From positions 186,001 to 250,000 of the forward strand of contig JASANH010000193.1 of assembly GCA_030248295.1 (NCBI GenBank): 64,000 nucleotides of DNA, in the 5' to 3' direction. A program made the position numbers and the translations under genes. This document shows, in pieces, positions 47,829-59,090 of this stretch. Positions within the stretch are counted from its first letter, which is position 1; every line of letters begins with the position of its first letter. The DNA comes from Mesodorylaimus sp. YZB2_4 (lineage: Eukaryota; Nematoda; Enoplea; Dorylaimida; Dorylaimidae). The notes beneath the pieces were generated by a model. That model was not told the DNA's origin. It saw nothing but the letters and a program-made list of their open reading frames with translations, and did no database searches.

Positions 47829-50248
47829 TCTGGGTTTGGGAAGACTGCTCCTCGTGAGCATCAGCTGACGAGTTGAGTCGCTCAGGCACCCAAGCATATG
47901 GTACGCATTCAAAATATATAGGCGTATCGAAAAGGGCGCCCTGTTATGAAGTTTCGAGTGGGCCTTGATCCGGTTTGAGAAAAGGACTGCGAACACTATG
48001 GATCAACGAGCAAAGTCAATAAGCGCCTTGGCCACTCAGCCGATTAGTGTTGAAGGTGGAGTAAAACTAGTCAAAAATTTTTTCGACGATTCGCCGTCGA
48101 TTACTTAAGAAGTGGTCAAAGACGACAAGTTTTGCTCATGCTGAATGGACTGGCCGAACCAGCTGTTCGGTTCGATGAGTGGGTGTCCGTTGCGTAAGCA
48201 GATTTCAAATCGAATTTTCTCCCACCCGATCGGTACACAACAGTCGAAAAAGCCTTGTGGCTGGAGCGAAACTGGAATCTACAAATCCATACGAGCGGTC
48301 AACGCGGATCCGCGAACAGGACAAGACGAGTATTCTTTGATTAAAAAAGGTCTTGCCCATTTCAAGCGAGCGGAGTAAGCCTTCGCCCGTTGCACTCGCA
48401 TTAGCATTCTAGGCGGGCGCTTGCGGAGAAAGCCAATTTTGAATCTCTGCAAAGTGGACGCAACGGAGTGGGCACTGCTTCGTCTATTATTGTAGGCAAA
48501 TGGAAACGGCCTTTTATCGGCCTCGACTAACACCGAAACGAGGCCAGAAACTTGTTCGTGCCAGCCCAGTCACTGAAACCGCGAACAATTTTTTCTCAAG
48601 TTTTTTCGTGCTTTTTCGTGGCTGGACTAACCATAAGAATGGGTGCTCACGATCAGCATGCATCCCATTGTGCAAGCTTTTAGGATGCGTTGTTCGAGCG
48701 TAGTATCGGCCTCGGCAGAACGCATTGCAAAGCATGCGAAATATTATTTTCAAACGAATATGCAGGACGTGGCATAAGGAACAATGGATAGCATTACAAA
48801 ATAAACACAAAATGAAACAAACTCAAATAGACTCTGTTGCGCAGCGAAATGCCCGACCCAGTTGTGCTGGGCATGCTCTATATATCAAATAAAAAAACGA
48901 GTCTTACTGCAAGAAGGACATCTGATTGGAAAAATATTGGATGATCTAGTGCGACTGAACTGTGCCCGTCTCTATCTGTAACAGGTTCTGCAACTTTTAT
49001 TGATGTCCACTCGTCGACGTCAAACTTTTCTATTTTATTTTCAAAGGACAGAGCTGGCTCCTGATTGCTTTAACAAGCCACGACAACAAATTTTTGGGTC
49101 TGGTTTGCGTGTAACTGATAGAAGCCAGATTTGTATGATGAAGTGCGTCTTCATGCACAGGTGCGCCACAACACGTGTATAAGGTGATATTGTAGGACAG
49201 GCCTAGGACTCTCGCCACTATTCCCCCTGTGCCAGTCTCCGAGAAAGCTATCTTGGTCAAAAGTATTCCTGCTAAACAAACTAAGTACCAGTCTTGTTGG
49301 ATATTCTGGAAACACTGATCATCGAGGGCTTTCAGATTTGCTTCCTGAGACAGATCTTGGGTGTCTGTATTTGAAATCACCATTTAGAAACGCAGCTTTG
49401 AATGGGTTTGGCCATTCCAAGAGGAGGAACCTCACCCAGCCCCGCATACAAGCTCCTCTGGCAAGAAGAACCCATCCTCCTTTCCGTGGAGACTCCACAG
49501 CACCAAAGAAAACATGGCTCAAACACGAGGAGAAAGGTTTTAGGAATCAGCTGCTGAAAATCTCTGATCTTGAATGCCAGCAAATCCAGCTGCACCTACA
49601 GGTTCAGCGGTTGAGACCCCCTTCCCAAGCAAGCGGCCGCCAGCCGCTGCATACTGTACTTGATCTCATGTTTTCGCCTCTCTGCGTTTGCCAATATGCT
49701 AGAGAAGCCTGAGCGCCTTGTCTTTCCAAACTACGAACAATTCCTCATTAGAGACGTCCTCAGCTACCACAGTGCGGCAAGCCGAGCGGCGGCGGGCTGA
49801 GCGAGCTGCTGCAATGAGCGGAAAATCGGAGAAACGACGTCGGAATGCGTGGGGAGTCAAGGGTCAGAAAAGAACCGAGGAAGCTATGGCGATCGAAATC
49901 TTCGCCAACTGATCAAGAGGCTCAAGAAATGCGAGAACGTAGCACGACTGTATGGGCTTGGGCTCGACCCAAAACAAGACATCAGATCCAAAAGTGCTTT
50001 ACTGCCGGCACACGAGCAGTCACCGAGACACTGACACACCAGCAGGAGTAGATGGGCCACACCCCGGGCTCATATCCTGCTGCACCAAGAGGTCAACGCA
50101 GCTCTAGGCCTAGTACGTTAGCATGGATCTCAAGGGGTAAGCTAGGGTTTCAAGTGGGATACCTCAGTATCACTAATACCTTATCACTTCGCGGTTACAG
50201 TGCACCACCAATATTACCAATATTCACCCCGTTACACGACCGCTAAAC
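47829..50248. other. Lectin copy 2 upstream flank and unassigned sequence
   Basis: 47935-48380 is the diverged counterpart of 40870-41190. 48400-50248 contains frames of 60-120 codons without similarity I recognise. One at 49849-50034 (RQLIKRLKKCENVARLYGLG) looks protein-like but is not supported by anything else. Confidence 0.45.
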
Positions 50249-51235
50249 ATGGCCGCAATCGAGAAGTTGCTGGAACGAGTGGAAGCCGAAAAGAATCCAT
50301 GCTGGTTGAAGTGCAGCCGCCCGTGTCGCTCTGCGGTGACATCCACGGCCAGTTTCGAGACCTGCTGCGATAGTTCAGCCAAAACGGATGGCCACCACAT
50401 GCGAGGTACCTGTTCTTTGGTAGGCACATATCCTGTTTCTCTGGGCCCTTTTTATCTCATCATAGCAGTCTTGCATGAGATTACGTTGATCGAGGTCCGA
50501 TGAGCATAGAAACCATCTGCCTCATGTTCGCCTTGAAGATTCGATCGCCCGACGATTTCTTACTTCTGCGGGGCAATCACGAGACCGTCTCGATCAACTG
50601 CGTCTATGGCTTCTATGACGAGACCATGCGAAGTTACAACAACGGGGGCCTCTTCGAAAGTTTCAACGTAAGTGCAGATGTCATTCTCTTATCTCCGCGC
50701 CTCAAGCAATGACTCTGTTGCAGCTCGTGTTCAGTTGGATGCCAATCGCGGGCCTGGTCGCCAAGCGGATTCTATGCATGCACGGAGGCATTTCGCCAAC
50801 CTTTACGACCTTGATCGAATCCACGAGCTCGAACGACCCATCCAGGACGCGCCCGACAATTGACTCGTCGCAGACTTGCTGTGATCCAGACAGCGAAGTA
50901 ACTGGTAACTCTCAGATTACTTCGGCTAACCATTTCGGTTTGGTTAGTGTCTGGATTTTGCAGGTTTCGCACCAAGCAGCCGAGGAATATCGTACTTGTT
51001 TGGACCAGAAACGGTCGCAGAGCTGTGCGATTCGTCGAGTTTGGGCCTCGTTGCCCGTGCGCACCAGGTTAGCAGCAGTGAAGGCCGTCAGATTTTGCAA
51101 TCTCTGAATGAGTTCTTTTCGGGTCGTTCAAGAAGGGTTCGAGTTTTTCGCTGATCACCGCCTGGTCACGTAGTTTTCGGCCCCCGATTACGGCGACCAG
51201 TTCAGAAATGAGGGCGCTGTCAAGTGCGTGAGTGA
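50249..51235 (+). pseudogene. PP1-type serine/threonine phosphatase pseudogene
   Basis: Pieces of a PP1 catalytic domain follow in the right order but in different frames. They are SLCGDIHGQFRDLLR then an in-frame [68 protein letters not shown], and after a frame change LDRIHELERPIQDAP. GISYLFGPETVAELC, LGLVARAHQ, FEFFADHRLVT with another TAG, and APDYGDQFRNEGAV complete the series. At least two frame changes and two stops make a full product impossible. Metal-site blocks GDIHG, GDxVDRG (Gly-Asp eroded at an intron), GNHE and the RAHQ His remain visible. Intron-like gaps with GT-AG ends remain, so it derives from a genomic copy. PP1-like genes are often amplified in nematodes. Confidence 0.8.
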
Positions 51236-54200
51236 GCGTCTGAAATGCCGAATCCGGATAAGCTGAAAACTTTCCTGACGTCGGCTCTTAACTTGTCCCC
51301 GTTTTTTGTAGCGACTCCCATGAAAGCACCGTGCGACCATGCCGGGAGGGAGTGTGATGGAATGTGGCTGCATTAAAAATTGCTTGAACGATGCTTTGTA
51401 GTGTGCTCGTGTTCGTTGGCATTTGTGGTGGTACCTGATGCGATGTCGAGTGATAACTACGGGTTCATAATCGCACCACAGTCGCTGCACGCACACAGTT
51501 GATGGATGTCAAAGCCAACTCTGCAGCCCGCCTCAAACTCGAGAACATAGTTATATCGTGACTTTGGTCTAAAGCGGCCAGCAACATCCAGTTCGAATGT
51601 ATTTTCTTCAGTGATAAAAGCGGGCTTACAAAGTTAGTGCAGGTTGGTATAAGTCAATTTAAGACCCAGAAACAGTAAAGCACTCAGTCTTGGTTTAGGG
51701 GCACAGCCAATTGGTCCGTCCGTCAGCGCTATCAATCTCTCCCCACTAAAATACGAAAGTGAACCAAGAAGTGTCGTGACTCTTCGACTGAAATTGGGCC
51801 ACTGTATTCTTGAGCGTGATTCAGGGCGTCGATACCGTAAAAATCACGAAACCTGCTGTTTTTGTTTTGCTTGCCATCCACCTTTCTTTTTTGTCTGGTA
51901 TGGCGCTAACATGCAACTTTTATTTGGGTGCTTACGATACGAGGGGATCCAACATGAACCAAACTGAGCTAATATCCCAGTTGCATGGGATCATGGGAAG
52001 CAGTGAAGTGCACTGTCTATAGCAGTCAACGCATCGGCTGTAACCCATGATGTATCCGCTCTACGATGATAACTGGTGCGCTAAGAGAGGGGGTTGAAAT
52101 GACCCACGTTGAATGAGTGCTCAGAAAATTGGATAGTATCATCTTTTTGCTTGCTTTCATGCCCCCTTTTGTTGTTTTGTTGCGCGTGTCCCCGCCAGAA
52201 ATAGGGTTCGCAGGCCACACTAACATTCATATTTTTAAATGCTTCGACAAAAGTAAAAAGTTGAATACAAAAAAATCGGTGTCCAGTCCAGGGTGCCCTC
52301 GCGTGGAGGTGCTCCAGTGGAGACACGCAGTGAGACGGTGCTGGGCGTGCTGGTCCCCCACAGCTGAACTTAGAGGGTTTGACTGCTGGCCGGCTAGGCA
52401 AAACAGGCTTTGGCCCAAAAACTTTTTAAACAAAAAACGTAGGTTGTAAGGCCGATTTGACAAAAATGGTATTTCGTTTCTACGCTTTTTATGGGCGCAG
52501 GATCAAGAGCTTTGTTTCAAAAGTTACAGACATGAGTAACCCTGATGCACAACCAAGATATGTCACGATTCTGGCTCCAAGCGTGAGTAACGTTGCATCT
52601 ATAAATAGTAGATCAAGAGAGCTCGCATCAAGTGAGTATTTACTGAAGAACAGATGTAGCGAAACCGCTAGTACCTTCTAAAACATTTGAAGGCGTCATT
52701 GGTGATAAACTGGGCTAGTCCGACTAATTGGACCAACAAGATGGCATACACGTATGTACATTTTGTTTTTCGAAAACTTTTATAAGTTGGGCCCCGCGCG
52801 CCCCAGTTTCCCCTCGGGACTTGCAACCCGTTTTTGCCTAAAGTCAGCCAGCACTCATAGTCGAGGGATCGAGCGAATGCTCAGACTGACTTTAGAAGAC
52901 GTACAGTACATCCAAAGTACGACCGTCAGCAATTAAGGATAGCGGCCACCTTTGCGCGGCAGAGAAGGAGAAGTGTTCAGACCTGTCAAATAAGATGCTA
53001 GTTCACTTCTGTGATGAGGATGTAGGGTGACCAGTGGACCAATGGCTTCAATACGCGTTTGATCCATCCACATTGTCACGGACGTCTTTCGTTCACCTCT
53101 TTACTTCGTAGAACTGCCCTTAGGCAGACACACCTGCCCGTTATATACGGGTCAGGTCAAGGCACAGAAACTGGATAAGACAGGCAAAGCAGGCATCAAA
53201 GGTACACGGCAGGCCTAAGCGATCCAGCCAAATGCGTCCATGACAACATGGTCATGCTGACCCCGAGTGGAGAAGTGGTTATTTCGGGTTGGGTTCGAAA
53301 ACAGGTCAACCTCCACAACCCAAAACCACCCTGCATAAAAACCCGACCCAGCCCCCCCCCCAAACCCCAAAAAATGGGTTGGGTTTTGGGACCCAAAGTC
53401 GGACCTGGACTACCACATTGTGTAGGAAGGTTTCAATCGCACACTGGGAATGCCTGAAGGTGTGGGTGTTTACTACAAGCTTTACATCTTTGACATTTGC
53501 AAAACACAGTTCTGTCAACCAGAGAGAGAAAATAAAGACCTGATACAGAGACTCGAACCTTTCAACGCTAGATTATCATGTTATTATACCGATACCACAA
53601 ATACGGAGTCACAGAGTTTGACGCGATATCGGATAGAAATGAGCGGATAAATGAAAAGTGCCGCTGCTGCTGTTGACAGGCACAACGTCCCTGTACGTGC
53701 TTACCGTCCTAGGCTTTTCATGGAAATTGTCTACGTGGCTTCTTCAATGCCGAGCATCCGCCCCAGTCCCTCGGACGAGATCGAATTCGGCCAAACATCA
53801 GCACCCAATCGAACGCAGGTTATTACTCGCATGCAAAACATCCTGGGGCCTGAGCTGCTCGTTTGACAAAGAGCTATCTTCCGTTCGCGATGTTGTTTTC
53901 CTGTTCAAGACGGAAGGGGAAGGCACAAGGCAACAAGATGAGGAATAATTTAGAAGAGCTTTAGCGCTCTCACTCAACTAATTATCACGAGCTGTGGATA
54001 CTGTAATTGCACCGTACTACCCATCGGGACGGGCACCCATAGAATTTTGATCGTGGAATTATCAAGATCTACTCTATGGCCAACTAGCACGGGGTTTGGA
54101 GATCGTGACGCACAGAGAAAGCCAGCTTTTCCCATCATAGGCCTGGTCGGACGTGTCGCTTAGCAACTACTATTGCGTTCCGTCTGTCTCGTCTCCTTGA

Positions 54201-54596
54201 TTAGCAAAGGTAGGAACGAACTCGCGCCAACGATCTATAAATACTCTCTCATTATGAAATTCCCTCTGTAGCACCCTATTCGCCACATACGCGTGTGTTA
54301 AGTACCGAATTCCAATAAGCTGCCATCTCCAGCTATAAATACGTGCAGAACATTGTACACATAACAATCGAAAACGTGTCCCTACTTTCTGGAAATTGAC
54401 CAAAACGTAACCACAAAATCAAGATTAATAGGACTAGGACGCTGCACCACAACAAAAACTTTTCACCCCCAAAAAGTTAACATTTCTAAACTGTTTTCAC
54501 TGGGACTAAAAAAAGGCGACAATGTCAGAAAATTGATGAATACTATCTGTACAAAAATAAAACGAGTAAGCAATGCCGTTCTTATATTCAGTGTCA
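51236..54596. other. No gene recognised; family B fragments
   Basis: 52275-52415 is a family B fragment in minus orientation (CCCTCGCGTGGAGGTGCTCC), and 52787-52860 is the first ~75 bp of family B in plus orientation (GGGCCCCGCGCGCCCCAG). A C-rich run lies at 53353-53361. No coding region supported. Confidence 0.5.
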
Positions 54597-57500
54597 CTAC
54601 CCGTCAGCAGCAGTAGCTGTAGAACTAGAACCTCGGCACATGTTGGCATAGGTCATCAAGAGTGGCGCCTGCTGAGCCTGTTGTTGTTGAACCTGTACCT
54701 TATGATGTTCTTGGATGAAGTGTGCCCGCACTAACAAACTATCCGAGGCCGTATAATCGCACAGGTTGCAACGATAGGCCGTACCCATCGTCGGAACGTG
54801 CGACTGTAAATGAGCCGTCAACTGATCGCTTTGAATCCAACGAGAGCACAAGGGGCACATTCGAAACAGATCAGCCGTCGCTGTTGGCTGACCCATATCC
54901 ATGACACTTTGCAATTCCATCTTCGGTTCCGTTTTAATCGTAGGATTCACGGTCAATACCGAATTCCTCACTTGGCCGACACCATTTGCCGATTTCCTTA
55001 TCAATGGCTGTTTGACAAAGTGTCGTTGTCGAAGCGCATTTCGCCTTCGTTGATGCCTTTTTCGGTTGCTGACAGCTAGTTTTCGTAAACATTTCAACTT
55101 TTTGTTTTGTTGGGTACGATAGCGATGGATAATTGCTTTCGAAAATTTCAAAATCCACGCAACTTTGTCGCTGGCAGGAAAGCAACGCCCCGCTACACGT
55201 TTCCATGTACTGCTGGTTGCCGCCGCCGCTCTAGATGCCGGTCTGAAACAAAGTTCAAAACAAGTGTAATCGTCAAAACAAATTTCCTTGTTTTTCACTA
55301 ACGCACCACCAAGCCTTTGAGCCAGCCGTCCCGACCAAAGGCAAGGCTAGACGACACTTGCGCACTTGGTATCACTTCGTTTCAACCCCCACCCGTTTTT
55401 TGGTATCACTCTCGCAATGCACTCTATGATTTTGCTAGCGCCTCCAGTTTGGCTCCCTTCCATCTTAGGCCCTTTTACGGGTGCGTGGCATCAGTCTGAA
55501 GGAGATCTATGAAAGGAGGTTGACCATTCGGTGCGAGGCTGTACCTTGGCGAGGGTGTCCATCTGTCAGCTAGTATAGCAATGCCACCTAAATTACTCTG
55601 TGCAGCGTTGCTAAGCTGGGACTGCGACCGTTTCCTCGTCGGTTGCACGTACGCTTCCTTCATCAACATGCTCGACAAGGAAGCGCCCACGTAAGCCGAT
55701 GCTCGATGAGCAAGGGCAGAGTAGCTTGCATCAGCGAGTTAGCTCTCTCTTGTCTTACTGTAACCAAGCATCGCGAGGCCACGGGCGTCTGAATCGATAA
55801 GTCGCAACCCAACGCCAGCGCGACTCTAATCCATTTTTACTCTGTCAACTTCTGCTTGGCCCGATTATACGTTCCCCGACTGCAAAATGGCGAGAGAAGA
55901 ACCCGGAACTTGAAACTGCCAAGCGGCCGCTCTCATCGTCAATGCCGCGCAAGGCGCAAATGCACATTTGACTGACTCATCGTCAGCGCCGGAGATTGGG
56001 AACTAGACTAGCACCCAAGTACGAAACGAGACGTCCAATGCCGCGTGCCGGCTGCCAGCAACGCGCTCGCCCCCTACTCGCTCTATCGAGAACGACTGCC
56101 TGCTAGAACGAACCAAATGCAAACAAGGCATCATTTTAGGCTTGCGCGCGCGGCCTTTTGGATGTTTACTGAAGATCTTTTTCAGAATTCGCCAAACCGA
56201 TAATGCGGTTCTGCACGCGGTTTATTGTACTGCATACAATACAGTACAGTAACCGCTCTCATATCTGTTGGACTTCAACCTCATCCGGGCGCTGTGGCGA
56301 GATACCCCACTCACATAATACGCACGGGCTGCACTGTATTACGGAGATCGCGGTCTGCAGTACCCACACTGAGGGATGGAGTCCCGCTTGGGTGCAAAAC
56401 ATGCTGTTTTTCTATTTGTGCTCCCTCGAGTACGCATAGTCCGCTCGGCATGCGAATAGAGCATAACATGACACAGGCTAGTTAACTTACCTAATGACAG
56501 ATCGTTTGGCATCATGTTTGCCGACTGCGTGCTTGGACTCCAAGTGCCATCGCATTCGAGCTCCGTTGTGAGTTTTGTACCGACCACAAATCGAACATTG
56601 GAACGCAGAACGAGAAGAGAATACGTGCTTCCGCGCGTGATGGATAGCTTTTGTGGAAAGAATGCTTTGTCGGCATACCGCGCACGTAACCAAACGGGCG
56701 TATTCGTTTCGAGCAAGTGCACGAGAGTGCAGGACAGAATTGGGCCGAATATAGACAATAGCCGACTCCGTTTTCACTTGCGGACTGGCCCTAACTTCCG
56801 CGGACGTCGTACATGGCGCACTATCATTAGTCGACGCGGCAACCTGTTCTGCACCTTGGTGAGTGGGCGCTCGAGAAACATTGGCGGAGGCGTACTGTAC
56901 TTGACTATCGACTGGAAAATATTCTGGGACCAACTGTTCCGCATAAGTAGAGAGGTCCCTCGTGACCACTTGAGCCATGGGATCGTCGTCGTGTTTCAGG
57001 CATATATGGACTTTGACTTTGGAATGTTCCGAGTGATCATAGCCGCACATCGAGCAAACGAACGGCAGCAGACATTGAAGGTGGCACTTGCGAATGTGAC
57101 GAGCCTTCAGCTTCGAGTTCACCAAGACACCACATTCCAGACATCGAGCCGTCAAGTGCTGCGGCATCGGCTGCGACTGATTGGCTGGCGGCGTGGTGGC
57201 ATCGGGTGATGCCACACCGCCATTGACTATGGATGAGGTGGACATGGATGATGTCGGGCTGGTGTTGGGCTCCACTTCTCGTCGTTGAGCCAAAACTTGA
57301 AGATTCTTATCAAAATGCTTCTCATCATGCGGACTGACCAAGTCCATACTTCCATCTGATGCTGACTCGGATCGACGGTGCGTCGACGGGTTGTAGGTGA
57401 TCTGCTGCAAGGATAATTCTCCTCGGAGATGGGGAACGGCCGATGCGGTCGGTGCTTGGCACTGGAGTTGAAGATGCTGAGATATCAACGACGCCACTGA

Positions 57501-59090
57501 ACTGCCACTCAAGCTAACACCAGTCTGCGGTTGGGGCGGTGAACCGGAAGTGGACGATTGCTGATGTTGTTGTTGCTGGCAATGGTCGGGAAAACATTCC
57601 TTCATCAGAAGATCCCATGATGCCTGCATTTCGGGACTGAGATTATCGATTGGTTGGCTATCCTTGTCCTTGTGGTTGTGTAGCATATGCAGGCGGACTT
57701 TGGCCATTTCGTTGTGCGTATAGTCACAATAGCAGCATTGGAACTGTTTCATACTCGAATGCCGACGCACGTGATTTGTCAGATTCGAAATACGACTTCC
57801 CATAATCTTGTTTTTGCACAGTCGACACGCCACATACAGCGAAGGGTCCTCAGCGTAGGATCGTTGTCCGCGTTGGCGAAGTTGAGTCGTTGCGCATCCT
57901 GGCGGCATCGGAGCGCAGTTCGATGACAGCGTGCCATCCAGCATGCGACTGTGATGACCGCTTTGGCTCGACGAGTTGGAACTGGAGCCTGGGGACGGTG
58001 CTGGAGGACTTTTCTGGGAGATATGCTTAGGCTGCTGGGGAAACGCCAATCGTGGTTGCACAGCAGTCAGTTGAAACGGGTGCTGTTGGAACGGATAAGA
58101 TGTCTGACTGTGATGAATCCGTTGTTGGGATTGTGGGAGTAGCGGCGCACGGTTCAGCTGGGGGACGGGTGATGCAAGTGCTTGCAAGTTTGGAGATCTG
58201 GGACGTTGTGCCATTGTAGCTGCACCAGTCGACGATGCTGCCGTAGCGGCCGCTTGCCGCTGTTGGGCAGCAGCAGCGGCCGCTAATAGAGCTGGAGAAT
58301 ACTGCGGAACGACTCCGTTGGTGGGTGGTTGAATGAGGGCCCCTGACGGTATGGTCGCTGGCAGACTGTTTGGACTGAAGAAGTTAGCCAATGAATAGGG
58401 TGGCGTGGCTGCTTCTGACAACGCTGCAATGGCTGCTGCTGCAGCTGCAGATGTGTTCAAGCTGGGCATGGTTGGTAATCCCAAAAAACTAGACTGCATC
58501 GTGGCAAACGATGGCATCGACGTCGAAATGGGTGCTGACGCAGTTGCAGTAACTTGAGACATTAAATCCAACGCTATTCGTTTTGAACGTTCATCGCTGA
58601 TCGCGCCCGTATCAATACTGGCCTTCTGACCCAATATGGGTTCGGTTGGTGGGCATCCTCGATTCTCGATGGGCATCGTTCGAATTGGTAACGAGGCTTG
58701 CGACGGGGGCAGCTGATATCGTTCCGTAGCTGTGGTACTAAGCGGCACGCGTGCCTTCTCGCTTCCGCCTCTTGTCTGGTCCGAGCCACGGTCCGCGTTG
58801 CTGGTGTTGGTTTGCGATACCTTGGCCGCTCCACCCCCTTGTACTGAACCACTAGTACTTTCATTCTTCCTCGAAAGTGGTTCTGGTGACGAGGCCCGTT
58901 TGGCGCTCGCCGCCCCAATGGCAGGAAAAATAGTCTCAGTCAGATTATTCACGAATGATACTTCCCCAAAACCATTATGAATAAGGAGTTGAAAAAGTCC
59001 TAACAAATTATCACCCGGTTTGAGACGAACTACAGCAAATTTAGCCGCTTGACTTTGGTTGTTGGCCTTTTGCTGAACGGGGTTGCTCAT
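54597..59090 (-). CDS. Paired-zinc-finger protein, probable transcription factor, 2 exons, 1081 aa
   Basis: Exons 56491-59090 and 54597-55242 join in phase 2 across a 1.25-kb intron. The first ~400 residues are low-complexity (Ser/Pro/Gln/Ala), with short poly-Ala and poly-Gln stretches. Four similar modules follow, near residues 420, 655, 800 and 995. Each has a first finger (CxxC...HxxxH, e.g. CRLCKNKIMGSRISNLTNHV) and a second (CxxC...HxxxxH, e.g. CCYCDYTHNEMAKVRLHMLH). The first two modules end in an acidic stretch with a WDLLMKECFP- or LVPEYFP-like motif. The fourth is in exon 2 after a basic Arg/Lys-rich region (NRKRHQRRRNALRQRH). C2H2 pairs of this kind bind nucleic acid or proteins in the nucleus. 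I cannot name the family. Start: first Met of the long frame, with no earlier in-frame Met seen. Confidence 0.8.
56365..56475 (+). repeat. Family C repeat, divergent copy 3, in zinc-finger intron
   Basis: GGGATGGAGTCCCGCTTGGG, CTCCCTCGAGTACGC and AGAGCATAACATGACA parallel copies 1 and 2. It ends about 15 bp from the donor of exon 1 of the minus-strand gene. Confidence 0.5.

Noticed and set aside
56514-57209. 231-codon plus-strand frame
   Set aside because: It is antisense to the zinc-finger coding exon and has no protein-like features; a shadow of the real gene.
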